Of a stretch of DNA of 64,000 nt, positions 45,800 through 58,877 are shown in pieces (position 1 is the stretch's first letter; each line of letters begins with the position of its first letter). This DNA is from Anthonomus grandis grandis. Taxonomy: Eukaryota; Arthropoda; Insecta; Coleoptera; Curculionidae. Under the pieces are notes generated by a model. The model was not told the origin of the DNA, did not search any database, and was given only the letters and a program-made list of their open reading frames with translations. Position numbers and translations under genes: made by a program. The stretch lies in assembly GCF_022605725.1 (NCBI RefSeq), contig NC_065556.1, forward strand, positions 8,308,001 to 8,372,000, in the 5' to 3' direction.

Positions 45800-47400
45800 A
45801 CTCCTAAGAACTAACCAACTAAAGCCAAGTAAAACTGGAAAAGAAACTAAAAATTATTATAAAAGGATTGGACGAAATAGATGAGGAATTAGTAGACCTT
45901 AATTTTTTATTTTTAACTGTGCAATCAAAAGCCTGACGTCAACTGTCATTTCTCGGATATGTTCAACTTTCAACAATTGGGAAACCGAAGTGAAGAAAAG
46001 ACAAGTATTAAGTTTCTTATTTATTACCTAAAAAGTATAATTTTAAGGAATGTAAATAAGCTTAAAGGGACACAATCTATATTTCAATAGACTATGCAAG
46101 GGAGGACTACCAAAAAGATTCTGATGCAATATTTATCAAACACAAGAATATACCTCTTGAGGAAAATAGAGCAATTTCTGCAAAACTAGAAGCCTCTTGT
46201 AATTTAAACATAAAATTAACTGGAAAGCAGAGTGTATCCAAGAGAAAAAATTGACGTAAAAAGATCGGCGTTTTAGAGATTCCAAGGTACTTGAGTTAAA
46301 GCAGTTATACTTCAACTTCCGTAAATATCAATGAAAATAAAATAGATATTGAGCAGGGATAGCATCGATACATGATAGGTATTTCCGATTCCGTGTTAAG
46401 TAGAAAACTAAGAATGCTTCAAATTGAAGACGCATTTGTTGCTAGTTTTTACAGCACAAAACTTTTGGTTTCTTGAGCAATGGCTTTAAAATACTTTTTT
46501 CCAAGCTGATGGGAAAACTTCGTCCAAAAGACAAGTTTATTAAGATATTTTTTTCAGGATATGCATATCCTGAAAAAAATGTCTATGTATATCTTTAGGG
46601 TTAAAATTATGTAAAGATAACCAACTTTTTTTTGAATAGCTGTGGTTTTTTCGCAATATACAAAACTCTTTGCCACTCTTCAGAGTCAATTGCTCATAAT
46701 AACCTGTCTTTTATCGAGACAAAGCATGTTTTGTAAGATTACATATTTCACGATAATATTGTAGTGTTTTTACCATTCGTTGTACTCCGTTTTACTCGCT
46801 TGCGTCACCGCGATGATTCTGACGAGGAACAGCTGATTTCGCAGCGTTGCCAATATCGTTACACTGCCCGCTCCTTAAGCTCATTTTCTTTCCGAATGAT
46901 GATCCCGAAGATGGTGGATATCGATATGGGCATAAGGTTCTACTCTTGCAGCATGATCTCTCGTAGAAGTATCAATTCACAGTTTTCTCCAGAGAATGAC
47001 ATTAAGGATTATAACACCATACCAGAATTTGGATTCCTATAAACTTGAAGACCACCATGCTGCGAATCATCCTCGAGTCCAAGTTATCGAGTGCACCTCT
47101 GAGTTCGGAAATTGGGAAAGGCTTCTCAGATCCTCCTTCCATTAGAGAACACAAAGCGTCTGACAAAAACTTTCCAACAGTTTTTTGTCTTAAGTGCTTG
47201 CCGATTCTGGGGTTAGACTGATGCAATTCTTCAATTTTTTCTAAACTTTTGACGGAAACCCTCTTTTATTCTTCGAGACGTTCGAAAATTTGTAACCACA
47301 TAATGTAGCAAAGTATACTCATCTGGAACGGCCATTAGAATAATGGGTCATGAATTTATCGAATGTCAAATTCAACTCCGGTTTAATATGCTGTAGCTCA
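45800..47400. other. unassigned stretch with a perfect 34-bp palindrome
   Basis: No gene is supported. It is probably the 3' part of the minus-strand gypsy relic that follows, but no LTR could be recognised. The palindrome is at 46547-46580. Confidence 0.35.
46547..46580. repeat. perfect 34-bp palindrome
   Basis: Centred on ATGCAT, with arms ATTTTTTTCAGGATATG and exact complement, no spacer. Confidence 0.95.
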
Positions 47401-48200
47401 GCGTCTTTGTGATTTCCATAATAATAAGGAGCCAGTCAGTTTTTTATTCTGTAAAGAACCCCGTTAATGGCTTTTAGAACTTTGTAAGGCCCATCCCAGG
47501 ATGTTTTAAATTTCGTTGACAGACCCGTCTCTTAGTGTCATAAGGCTAAGTCAAGTCATCGTTGTTGTACATTTGGTCTTTGGCATGAACATCATATGCA
47601 TCCTTCACACGATCGCTGGCATCTTTGATGGAAATGCGCACTTGACTATCAATGACATCCATTCCTCTACGCAGCTCACTGACATAGACCGCCCTGGCAA
47701 TATCGGCTCCTAGCGGGCACCCAAACTTCAGATCGGATAGTGATGGTTTTCTTCCCATCACTACTCGAGCCAGAGACTCTCCTATGCTTTCGTGAATGGC
47801 CGATTGATAAACCAGCAGGAACAAATGACGAAACCTATACCAGTCGCTTTGAGACTACTTTGGCCAAATACCGAGTAATGGTTCTATTCATTCGTTGTAC
47901 CATGTAACCTGACTGCAAGTGTAATGCAGTAATCCTTATTTTTTCCAAGTGGCTTGCAAAACTTCTAGAATAAGTTGCATTCAAAATTTCTTCCTTGGTC
48001 TGAATGTAGGTACAAAGGTACAACAAGTAGTAACAATCGTTTGGCGGGAATGGAATTAGCCTTCTGGATAGTGTCTGTACTAGATTGTTTTTATATGACC
48101 CGTTTTGCCAAGTTTCCGGTACTCCACCTTTCGGTCCAGGTGGCTATGTCCTTTAATCGCATCCCTCCTCCAATTTTATTTGCTTGATTCTTCAAAGTTG
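47400..48200 (-). pseudogene. Ty3/gypsy integrase relic
   Basis: On the minus strand, with frame changes and stops, the segment shows in order a core-domain motif (HSDQGRNFEC), TALHLQSGYMVQRMNRTI (the usual ALHPQSDG.VER.NRT motif, altered), a LVYQSAIHES segment and the GPY/F-type motif WDGPYKVLKAINGVLYRIK. This is the C-terminal part of a gypsy-type pol polyprotein, which would join element DNA to the genome. No protease, RT or LTR was found attached. Long decayed. Confidence 0.75.
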
Positions 48201-49574
48201 TCTTTGGAATTACTTGCCGGACACGAGCCTGGCTCTTGTTCGTATTCATAGCAGCCTTGAGTTTGAGGTACCTTGTTAATGCAGCTACTAACTCAGGTGA
48301 AAGTCCATCAAAAGTTCCACAATATAACATTTTTATGCAATGTATGTGACTCTCCTATGGTGAAATATCTTTCCAACAGTATTTCGCTGCTGCAAAAATC
48401 ACAGATACCTCTGAAAGTCGTCGAAACTTCGGGAACTTGTGTTAAAAGGAACAATGACTTTTTTCCTGTTAAAACGATAATCTACGACATTTTGAGCGTC
48501 ATTACTCCTAATTGGAAAACCTTTGAAAAATATATGGATGACATTCACGGCTTCCAATCTAACACCTCTGACAATGAACAAGAATCTTTATTTTATTCGA
48601 TCAGGGAAATGAAGTAAGAAATTTTCAATAGCTTTTTAGCTGCCAAAGATAAGCCCAAAATTAGTAATAGCCTACCACCACTAAAAATACCCATCTCAAG
48701 TCAAATTAACTTTTTAGATAAGGAAGAAATAACAAGAATTATTTTCTAAAAAGAAATAAACTCCTCCACTCTGTAAACCCTCCATAACAGAAGAGTGGCA
48801 TTATGTGCTAATTTCCAAAATTCCATCACCTTATATACCTTTGCACACTATGTAACAGAAAAACTAGAAACTACTGAGTTTATTCGATATTTTCCAATGC
48901 TGAAGATTGGGGACAGTTTAGACTTAGATTTTAAAGTAAGGGTGCGAAATAAAAATAACCTAAAGCTGCTAAAAGACACAACTATGTGGCGGCAAGGTAC
49001 TGTGATAGATGGCAAAAAAATAAATTCTGTCACGCATGCCCACGCAGTATTGACACATCAAAAAGCAACACCGCCGATGTCACATACACAAACTACAGTA
49101 TCGATTCTGATAAGGAGGCTGTAGCTGCAAGTAAGTTTCATGTGTGAGAAAATATAAAACCGGGATAAAAACATGCGAAGGATGATGATGGGCTATTTAT
49201 GGACCCAATGACGCCTCCAATAGTAAAGCTATCCCGAACATCTGATACAGAAAATAGTCGCTACTTGTTGGCTAGAATAAGGGATTATTCCATTTTAAAA
49301 TCACTCAGGTTCTTCCTTTCCTTCCTCCATGGCTAACCTTCAAGTACATATTTTGAAAGCCATACATGCACCAGAATTAAATTAATGAATATGAACGCGT
49401 TGCAAAAATTATACTATCGCTTCCATACTGGTTCCGATGAAATTGAAGCAGATCTCTCGGCCTAGAGGTCATTCTTTTGATCAGAAAAACTCCTACGGCT
49501 CCAGAAAATTAGGGGAAATCAAAACAGCTACTTTTCTAATGGTTCCCCAACAAATCCCAAAAATGTTTCGATTA
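48200..49574. other. unassigned, two short frames
   Basis: Frames at 48273-48617 and 48795-49124 (plus) are open but have no motif I recognise. They may be a decayed gene segment that the 49.6-kb mariner later landed next to. Confidence 0.25.
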
Positions 49575-51040
49575 TACAGGGTGATTTTTAAGTTGAGACT
49601 TTTTTTTAACTGTGTTTAGAACTCGGTAAAATATACATTTTTTTCAAATAACTTTTTTCGATACACTCAAAAATAAGGGACATACAGAATAAAAAAAGTG
49701 AATATGGGTTTGTTTTTCATCGTTTGTTTATGTTTAGTTTTTGCTCAAATTTTTGTATTATCGATCACGCATTGTACCGATCAGTTAGTCTTAGACACTT
49801 TTGGTTTATTGTTGTTAATTTTAAATTTGCAAATCCTAAAAATGGCACATCGTTATGAAAACAATGAACTTGTGGATATGTTGCTTATTTATGGAGAGTG
49901 TCTTCAAAGTGCTGCTGCTGCTTTGGTATTATACGCAGACCGCTTTCCTTTGCGGAATCATCCTACACCCAGAAGTTTCATAAATCTTTTTCAACGGGCT
50001 AAGGATACTGGCGATTTACGGGAACATCGTGGAGGGCATGCAGGAAGAGGAAGAAGACGTGAAAATGTTCATAGGGAAGAACAAATTTTAAATCTCATCG
50101 AAGAAGATCCAACAACAAGTACTCGAGTTGTTGCAGGGCAGGTCGGATTAAGTCAAACAAAAGTATGGACAACATTGCGCGAGAATCAATTTAATCCCTT
50201 TCACGTTCAATGTGTCCAAGCGCTACTGCCTGAAGACTTCCCCCGCAGAGTTCAGTTTTGTGAATGGTTCCTACAACAACATGAAAATGATTTAACGAAA
50301 CGGAATTAACAATTTTCGAAATACGCATGTTTGGTCTGTTGATAATCTCCATGCAATTCGCAGAACCAATTTTCAACACCGCTTTTCTGCTAATGTGTGG
50401 GCAGGAATTGTGAATGGGATATTTGTTGGACCATTTATCTTACCAGACCGTCTGACGGGCAATATTCATTTGGACTTTTTGCAAAATAATCTGCCTGTTC
50501 CGTTAGAAGACGTGCCACTGAATATCAGGCAAGCTATGTGGGTCCTGCAGAATGGAGCACCTGCCCATTTTAGACGAGAAGTGAGCGAATTTTTGGATAT
50601 AAGTTACCCAAATCGGTGGATTGGCCGAAATGGACCAGTTGCATGGCCACCAAGGTCGCCAGACCTAAATCCATGTGACTTTTTTTGTGGGGGGTATATG
50701 AAAAGTTTAGTTTGCAAGACGCCTATCAACACACAAGAAGAACTAATAGCACGTATTGAGCAGGCTGCGGCAACAGTTAGACAAAAACCGATTTCTCTAT
50801 TGCGTGCCGTTACGGAACAGTGGTTACGTCGAGCAAATCGTTGTGTTGAAGTTAATGGTGACAACTGTGAACAACTTATTTAAATTAGAGAAGACCATAT
50901 TGGACTCATTTTATAACATTTTGGCAATGCAATTTTTTCATTTTTCGGTTTTTTGAATAAAGTTATTTGAAAAAAATGTTTATTTTACCGAGTTCTATAC
51001 ACAGTTAAAAAAAAAGTATCAACTTAAAAATCACCCTGTA
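49575..51040 (+). mobile_element. mariner-like element, 1466 bp
   Basis: Bounded by TACAGGGTGATTTTTAAGTT and its complement (ACTTAAAAATCACCCTGTA), with TA on both sides (49573-49574 and 51041-51042). Inverted similarity continues through GTGTTTAGAACTCGGTAAAAT for about 90 bp. It holds one transposase gene on the plus strand. The end motif matches those at 169 and 43634. Confidence 0.9.
49842..50883 (+). pseudogene. mariner-like transposase, catalytically dead
   Basis: The start MAHRYENNELVDM at 49842 fits the family better than the upstream in-frame ATG. Two helix-turn-helix regions follow (RSFINLFQRAKDTGDL and TRVVAGQVGLSQTKVWTTLR). The first frame ends at 50309 with ENDLTKRN. A short deletion has removed the first catalytic motif (the DEATF equivalent seen at 44.9 kb). 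The second frame has WAGIVNGIFVGPFILPD, then WVLQNGAPAHF, where the family reads QDGAPAHF, so the second Asp is Asn. It then gives SPDLNPCDFF (third residue). Length otherwise complete, ending at 50883. Confidence 0.88.
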
Positions 51041-52300
51041 TAACGCGATCAGAAGTCAAGCAGCCTCTGAAAAATCTGACGTTAGTAAGCTTAGTGTATT
51101 TTTCTTAAATATTCAGTCCTTAAGACATAAAACAAATAAATTATTTCTTTTATTAGAAGAGAAGTTTTTCAGAAATTGTCACTATAAATGAATATTGGTT
51201 AAATATAAATGAGTGTATATAAAATTAAATATAATAAACGTGTTTGTTCAAAATTATACTATCATAAGTTAATATAATAAAAGTAATTTATCTCATGGAG
51301 GTACTATAATGCTGTCCACTAACGACTTCTCGACAATAATGACATTTGATAATCTATTATTTGAAAAAAATATTCGAATTTTCCATTGTCTACCATAAAT
51401 AATATAAACTTTATATTGTTTGTTTTTACAGAATATCTGATATTGATGTATAGGAATTCTGTCAAAATTTACTGAGCTTGCTAAAATTCCTGCCCTTAAA
51501 AAGTAAATTAATTATGTAGCTATCTCGATAAATTTTCTATAAATTAAAAAATAAATAAATAAATACGACACGCAAATTAGTCCATATTTTTAGAGATAAA
51601 AATGTTGTAAACTTCAAGCACTTATGTCAACCGACTGATTAGAACTTCCTCTCTGATGATGTCTGGCTCAATCCTTACTTCACCCGAGCCCCTTAATAGT
51701 TATTTTGTAAATGTTGCAACAAAATTAATGAATACCATGACTTCTTCCTATGATCCACTTTTATACCTCCTTAATGAAAATTTATACTTTTTTACGTCCC
51801 TAGTATTAGGAGAGCTTCACAGCACAACAAACTCAATTCAAATTCAAAACGTTTATTTGTCAATATCAAAAACTATAAAACAATTGTACGTATGTTAGTT
51901 AGCAAATAGGAGTGCATCTCGAATAAAAACCATTTCTCAAAAATATCTCTGCAAGAGACACTTTTAAGTGATACATCCTTGAGAAAAAGCAACAAAAAAG
52001 AAAACCAAATAAAAACAAAAAAAACTTTAGCTGAAAATATTTTGATAATGAGAGAAATTACTTAACATTATAAAAAATACAATTTATTTATATTTATGTA
52101 CGCAGGGCAGGGGTATGCAACGACTGAATTAGGGAAGCGCAGGAGAGGAAACACATCCAATATCCACAGGTATATCTTATTAAATGCGAAACCAAAATGT
52201 AAGGGTAGGGTTAGACCCAGTACAGCTATATGAATATGACACAACCTGAATGAAAAGAGACTGGAAAAAATCCAATTCACATTCATCTCAATACATATTT
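51041..52300. other. no gene recognised
   Basis: AT-rich, with a short (AAAT)n run near 51546. A frame at 51656-51898 has no recognisable domain. Confidence 0.35.
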
Positions 52301-52305
52301 ATTTA

Positions 52306-52600
52306 TTAGGCATCATACTGTGACTGCATAATTATACTTTTTATGTATTTCTTATAGTTATAAAAAGAATAAGCTCTAACAAAATGAGGCAACTTGTTCC
52401 ACAAATGAACTGCAACGTAATTAAATGATTTTTGAAAAGCTGTTGTTGTATGTTGAGGAACCCTAAAAATATTAAACCGTCTGGTTCTTATGCGATTTGA
52501 AAAGATGTGGTGGGTTTCCCGACTTTCAAATTCTGTATATGAAAGAGTACATGTGATATTTGCATCTATTTGACATTGAAAGAATAAGATGATTATTAAG
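52306..52600 (-). pseudogene. LINE ORF2 C-terminal fragment
   Basis: The minus-strand frame reads NIFRVPQHTTTAFQKSFNY, AVHLWNKLPHFVRAYSFYN and KKYIKSIIMQ to a stop. This is the conserved C-terminal tail of insect non-LTR retrotransposon ORF2 (P...T...QKSF.Y...LWN.LP..I....S...FK..LK). Upstream frames have lost the pattern. The RT region at 54-55.6 kb on the same strand may once have been joined to it. Confidence 0.65.
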
Positions 52601-52749
52601 ATATGGGGTAATATGACTTCTGTAGCAACTATTAAAGGATAAAAGCATACAGGAATTTTGCGCTTTTTGAATAGAAGATGAAACGGAAGATGTAATTGCG
52701 TTACTGATGTACATTGAGAGGTGTACATACAAGAGTTGCACAAAAAATA

Positions 52750-53185
52750 CTTGTTAAAGCGCTTTAGATTATTTCAATATTTTAAGCTCATATAAGCAGT
52801 AGCAATTTTTTTATTGTGTGGGCTCAAAAATTTAAATTTTTATATTCGACATTGGCGTTTATTCTGGCTTTAAACTGTATATTTTTTTTAAAGAATTGAT
52901 AATGCCACTGCTTTTCCTTGTAATAGAAAATATTTTTAAATTCTTTATTTCTTTTAGAGCATATCTGGCAATATTTTATCTAGCTAATATTCCGCCCGAT
53001 GCACGTTTTTCGCATAAAAAAATTAAAACCATTATTGTGGACAGCCATAACGCCTAAATCTAGTTAATCCGAGGCTTTCTCCGGTAAAACATTCGAATAC
53101 ATGTATCAAATTTATCGAAAAATTTAAGTTTTTTCTTTCAACTTTACCACCCTGTAGTGTAAAATTTAAGACGTTTAGGCCTTAT
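52750..53185. other. no gene recognised
   Basis: AT-rich, nothing assigned. Confidence 0.35.
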
Positions 53186-53189
53186 GTTC

Positions 53190-53600
53190 ATAAGAATGTT
53201 TTGCTTCATTTCATCCAAGAAACAACCCTGAACCACAAGCACATCACCTGCCACTTGAAATCAAATCCATATCATCTTTTCCCACATTTCACAAGGCTTT
53301 AAAATCACTCTTGCTGGAGAAAGTTCTTTTCAGAGAATTTTCTTCCTTTTTTTTTTAATTTTGTGCTTTTAAGACTATACTATACTTATAAGTAATATTG
53401 TGACCACGTACAATTTTTATTTTATTGTAAAAAGAGTTATCTTTGTACAATATTATTGTGTAATTGTGCTATAACAAGTATGTATTTATGATTTATATTT
53501 AAAATTGTTTGTATTGTGATCTTTTATTTGTTTTTTTTATTATTTTATTAGATTTGTCTACAAAATTTGTAATTTTTTTTGTCAATAAAACAGACTATTA
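53190..53600 (+). pseudogene. LINE C-terminus and 3' tail, opposite orientation
   Basis: The plus-strand frame RNNPEPQAHHLPLEIKSISS, then TFHKALKSLLLEK, is another LINE ORF2 C-terminus. A T-rich 3' region with AATAAA (53584) follows. It shows that fragments of at least two LINE copies lie here in opposite orientation. Confidence 0.5.
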
Positions 53601-53747
53601 TATATTTATTATTATTAATAATCAAGACTGAATGTGTATTGAAGGTTCACATGGTTGAAATTGTCCCAGTTATCCATTTTCCTAATTTGGTTATATGTAA
53701 TTAACACTTTAATAGTCAGTATATGGTAAAGTTATGGTAATATTATT

Positions 53748-53771
53748 ATTTTATTTATTTATTTATTTAAA
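53748..53771. repeat. (TTTA)n microsatellite
   Basis: Five to six tandem TTTA units. Confidence 0.85.
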
Positions 53772-53984
53772 GTCTGAAGATACACAAATGCATATAGGTT
53801 GCTTTACACAGTTAAGAAATTAAAAATAAGCAAAAACAAAATGTCTTAGCTAACACTAAAGATAATATAATAAAATAATAATAAAATTCACCTATCCTAA
53901 ATTACAAGATATGTTCAAATAACTTAAAACGTTACACGGGAAAACTTTAACAAACAAACTGGGCAAGACTGAAAGCATGCATAT

Positions 53985-55588
53985 TTAGCTTGAACAGAAG
54001 AATATAGAGTGAGTCACAGTAAGTAGAGAGCCAGAAATTCTAATTACAAATCTTAAAGTAGTCGGTATGTGAATACACAACATTCTTAAGTATAAGACTG
54101 ACTTATTTTTCTTTTTGTATGAATTGAAATTGTTAAGATTTTTGATGTTAGTTGGGAGTGTTGTTAGTGGGAGCAGCATAAGCTCTCCACTCTGCATCGT
54201 CCAGTGTGCGTAGCATTCGCTTCTGCAGTAAAAATAGTCTGCCAATCTTAGAGGAATCTAATCTTCATACTATAATCCCGTAGGGAAGGCGACTCATCAC
54301 AGGTGCATGGATATAGAGGAGAATTGAACCGAGATGGACTTTCTTTTTCAGCTTAGTCAATACAAAACACGATAAAGCAAATTTTTTATTTAAGTAATTG
54401 ATGTGATTACAGCAACTTAAGCCTGAACCTATTTTAATTCCCAAGAAACTTGTAGACTGAACATGTATTATTCATTTGTTCTTATAAGGTAGGATTTGGG
54501 ATTACGATTGGCCACACTAGGATTAGAAAATTGAATGCGTACTGATTTTTGAGGATTAAGAAATAAGCTATTGCCAATACACCATTCTAAAATTTTATTA
54601 GAGTGAGCATTTATGTCTATAATAAGATTTTCCGCTCTTTCATTGGAAACTATAAGGGAAGTGTCATCAGCAAATTGGTTGGATTTTGGGTTAGCTTGAT
54701 TAATTGAAGTATTCAGGCAAAATATTTAAAAAAGTAGCGGTTACAGTATTCCATCTTGCGGGACATCGTACTTTATAACAAGAGTGGTCGACCTGAATTT
54801 TTCATTGACAATCGTCCCCAGACTAGATACAACCTGAACAAATTGCCGCCTATCCGTTACACAAGAGATAATCCAAGGCTGGCCGCGAGTGCCAAAAAAT
54901 TCATGTTTAAAATTTAAAAGTCCCTTCTTAACAAGATCAGAGACCTTAGTCAAGTCATAATAAACATCAGCAACAAAACGATTCTTATCAAGTTTTTCAA
55001 ATATGTGGTTTTTTTCTTTCAAAAAAATACATGTTAAGAATAAATTCTATTTTAAAAGGTAATGTGTTAAGCGGGAAAACATAAGTTTTTCGAATACTTT
55101 TGAAAAAACCGACATATTTGAAATAGGACGATAATTATTTGGATCTTTTTTGATTTCTTTTTTGTAAATTGGAATAACTGGCATATTTTAAGAAATATGG
55201 AATTTTTTCTTGCTCAAACGATTTGTTTATTATTTTTTCAATTGAGTAGAAATAATATCTGCCATATGCCTCAAAATAAAACAGGGAATCTCATCTGGGT
55301 CACATGAGGTTTTCCTTCAAACATCTTCTTCGCCATCAGTTCGACAGTGGCATAGTACACACTGTTAAAAATTTGTGAAGATAGATAATTATGAAATGTT
55401 GCCTTGTTTTTATCTGAAAAGAACCGCCTGATTAATCTTTCTGTAGGGCTTTTGTCAACTTGACCTAGGTTGAGTTTTAATGACAAGGCTAGGTGATCAT
55501 AAAACCCAGCGGTTATTCGGGTCGAAATATTGTAGTGGCTATAATTGATACAGATATAATCAATTTTGGTCTGAGACTCCGGCCGCAT
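53985..55588 (-). pseudogene. LINE (non-LTR retrotransposon) endonuclease/RT relic
   Basis: On the minus strand, from 55588: SQTKIDYICINYSHYN and YDHLALSLKL match the end of the APE-type endonuclease (SD/DH motif). After a decayed stretch, 55022-54741 gives KNRFVADVYYDLTKVSD, TDRRQFVQVVSSLGTIVNE and the RT motif region (usually YGVPQGSIL, here altered). In another frame, near 54680, FADDTSLIVSNERAENLI carries the catalytic FADD box. A thumb-like segment (FLLQKRMLRTLDDAE) follows at about 54200. Jockey/CR1-like by general order; the clade is uncertain. Many stops and frameshifts. Confidence 0.75.
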
Positions 55589-56031
55589 GATTGAGTTGTT
55601 GGTAGAGTATAACTACTAAAACTACTAAAAGTTTCTACTAATAATGTTTTTGATAGCTTTCTATCCCGAAGTCTATATTAGAATCCCTCGAAACATATAA
55701 GAAATCAGCTCTCTTTGCCGCCTCTAACATAGTGGCGTTTTAGTGGTCAAAAAATACATGTATGCTATTGGAAGAATTATCTGGTGCTCTGTATCAGAAA
55801 TAAAGCTCTTTACAATCTATTTGAAATTAAGAACATGCATATTCCAAAATTTGCTTAGTAACAATGGACTTAGTTTGGAATTGGAAAAATAGAACTATAA
55901 AGCAAATATTTATTCCATTTGTTGACTTTTATTAATTAAGCGTTATAACTTTAATGTTAACAATTATGTTATTGACAATATTGCCAACAATAATTAATAT
56001 ATTCCTTTAAGATTTCTTCCATGTAATTGTA
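55589..56031. other. no gene recognised
   Basis: AT-rich, nothing assigned. Confidence 0.35.
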
Positions 56032-56523
56032 TCGGGTGACCCAATAAGACTGTTCCTCGGCCATATCTCGAAAAACGTAAGGAGAAAAAAAAATTATTGG
56101 CTAAAGGCCGGTATTATAAAACTATTTTGACAGATAACTTAAAGTTAACTTGTGGAATAACGTCACATGTCATAGTTAACTTCAAAATATAGAAGTTAAC
56201 TTTATCGGATGGATGGGGTATCAGTTAAAGTTAACTTTTTACAAAGTCCTGGTTTTAACATATTTTCTATAGATAGTCTAAATTTCAGCTCTTGGGATGT
56301 TCAAGATGGCATTCCTAATTCTTGCAATCATATTCTCACGCGAAGTTAGCCTTATTGCAAAGAATATATTCTTAATCCATCCCCAGAGATAAATTCAAGG
56401 GAGGTTAAATCGGGAGCCCCAGAAATATTCATTAAGTTTTAAACAGAATAGTTCCAAAAGAATGGTTCCAAAACGAACGATTTCTGAGATCTGACCGAGG
56501 AATAGTCTTGTTGGGTCACCAGG
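56032..56523. mobile_element. TA-flanked MITE, 492 bp (mariner-type ends)
   Basis: TCGGGTGACCCAATAAGACT at the left and the complement of CCTGGTGACCCAACAAGACT at the right, with TA on each side. Arms are similar for about 45 bp, including TTCCTCGG. The interior carries repeated GTTAACTT motifs (56138-56240). No coding sequence. Confidence 0.75.
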
Positions 56524-58270
56524 TATATTTGACCCTATTAAACTAGTTTATATGTTACATTAAAAAAACTAAACTTACTTCGAAAGTGCGACAGTTCAGC
56601 AACATTAATCATGTAGTCATTGACAACATCCGCCAAGTAATTTCATAATTTGGAAGTGAAGTATAACAAATTTATGTCGAACATAACTATAAAATTTTAT
56701 AAAATTGAAAACGAATATACAGTTTTACTACGCAAACCCAAAATAATAGTTTGATCTGACGATGACGATTCTAGTTCTGAAGAGAGCTTTTTCGAATATT
56801 AAATATTCTAATACCTTGTATGCCGTGTTATAAGTTTCTTGTAATAATATAAAGTGTCTAAGTAAATATTAAGTGATATACATCTTGTTAATCTTTGAGA
56901 TATTAGATATAATTTCATTCATTAAGATTTCGCTTACCATAAAAGATATTAAAAAATACATAGATAGAAACATTTTTAAAATAAAAAAATTTTGCATATT
57001 TTTAAGTTTTACCTAAAATTTTATTTTTTAACTATTGTCCGCAGTTCTTTATTTAGTCACATAAATTTTTACCTACGTTAAAATCCGATTCAATACTTAA
57101 ATATAAAAAAAATCTTATCGGGGAGAATGTATAAGTTTGATTTTCAATTGCGATCATTTATCTTATAATTGGCCAAAATGGTTTATTATAAACTATCGAA
57201 TTCATCTATTTTTGTCTCTTAAATATAATTACATGCATACACCAAAATAGAAAAAATGGTATATAAATGGCTGCCAGATAAAAGCTGTATATACAATAAA
57301 AAGCAATGATCCTCTGCGCGTATTTGAGAGGTTTCAATATTTTTCTAAACATATATTACCTTCTATTTGCTTCGGGTGGTAAAACACTCCACTCTGATTC
57401 ATAGTATGGGTACATTTTTGCTTAAAAATATTTAGACAAGACACGGCACATGACTTTCTTTGCTTGCTTTTGATTAGGTGGAATGAAACGACTGGTTTCC
57501 TGGAGATAAGCAGCTTGCGTCGCTCTTATCAATTTTATTTTTAAACAGGTGTATTTATTTAGACGAGAGTAATAATAGTGGAAAGTATTAATAAAGCAAT
57601 GTAGCACAATGATATTATCATTATAACGTTATACACATAGGCGTATCTTATTATTATAATTTAGAAAAAAAAATTGTAACCCTCACCAATTTTCGTAAAA
57701 ATGTCTCCACTATACGTCATGGAAGTCAAGAACGGAATCGAAACAAAAACAAAATCTTTATAGTTGCCACAGAATAGTCCCAAATATATATAAATAGTCC
57801 CGAAAATTGGTTTCCCATATAAGCTCTTCTAGCATTCTTTTTTCTTTTGTATAGGAAGAATTAAAGCTACGTATACAAAAAGGACTGTAAATTTAATCTG
57901 TTTTTAGATTTACACTATTTTTTCGGAAAAAAAAAATTAAACTTTAAAAATAAACTTTAAAAAAATTAAATAAATAAGTTAATAAAATATAGACTGAGAT
58001 TTTTTTAAATTTGTTCTCTAATGTGGCCAATATTAGCTGTTCTTCGTCATTCCGGAATCATTGCGGTGACACAAGCGGCAACATCGCAAGACATCTCCGG
58101 AGACGCGTAGATCGTTAGCGAATCTTCTGGAACAGTGGTCTAGCTGATATATCAAGGAGCCCACGCCGCAGAGTGCAGTTCAAATCGGAACATTGGCGCG
58201 ACTTGTAAAGTTTATAAAGTTTATAAAAGGCGAGATGTTCCAACGCCGCCGCCGCGACAGTACTGAAGGC
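56524..58270. other. AT-rich stretch, no gene recognised
   Basis: No supported gene. The last 200 bp are GC-richer (about 58060-58260, with CGCCGCCGCCGCG) and look like a former promoter or exon edge, but I cannot assign it. Confidence 0.35.
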
Positions 58271-58877
58271 GGATTCTCAATCATCTTCTCGAGACGTGAC
58301 GTCTCGAGTTGCTACGAAATGCGATTCCCAATCCATTTCGTTCTCGATAGCGAGTCGGGATCTATCGAGTTCATCTGTCATTTTCGCTCGGGACCTAAGA
58401 AGCTGCCGAGAACGGTAAAAGAAGCGATCTATTAGTCGAAAAATCTCCTATTTCTTTTTTTCGTTGTGTGTGTCTATCTCTATCGGACATCGACAACGAC
58501 AATCCGTTGTTGGTTCATGTTCTTCAGCTTAAGTTTGAATTTTTGATATTTTGATTTTTTGTTTGGGAGTACAAGTACAGAGTATTTCCAAATATTTTCC
58601 AAAAGTTTTAAATCGATCCTTTCCGCACCTTAGGCAGCGTGCAGTTGGAGAATCCGGTAAGTTGTTTGTTTATTTATGCATATCATTACAATAACAATTA
58701 AAATTACAATAGCTTATGGTATGAAATATACATTTTATTAGTTTAAATTAGGAGCCTGCCATATAATAATATTTATTAAACAGGTCCAATTTTATTTTCT
58801 CATGTAGCTAATTATATTTATAACTATTTTTTTGGTAATAAACTTTTTTGACTTTGACTTTGAGGTACCTAGGAAGA

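Noticed and set aside
46764..47042. Plus-strand frame of 92 codons
   Set aside because: No motif; it lies opposite the minus-strand gypsy relic and looks accidental.
49698..49841. Hydrophobic N-terminal extension of the mariner transposase
   Set aside because: The family start fits MAHRY at 49842; the upstream in-frame part is element end sequence.
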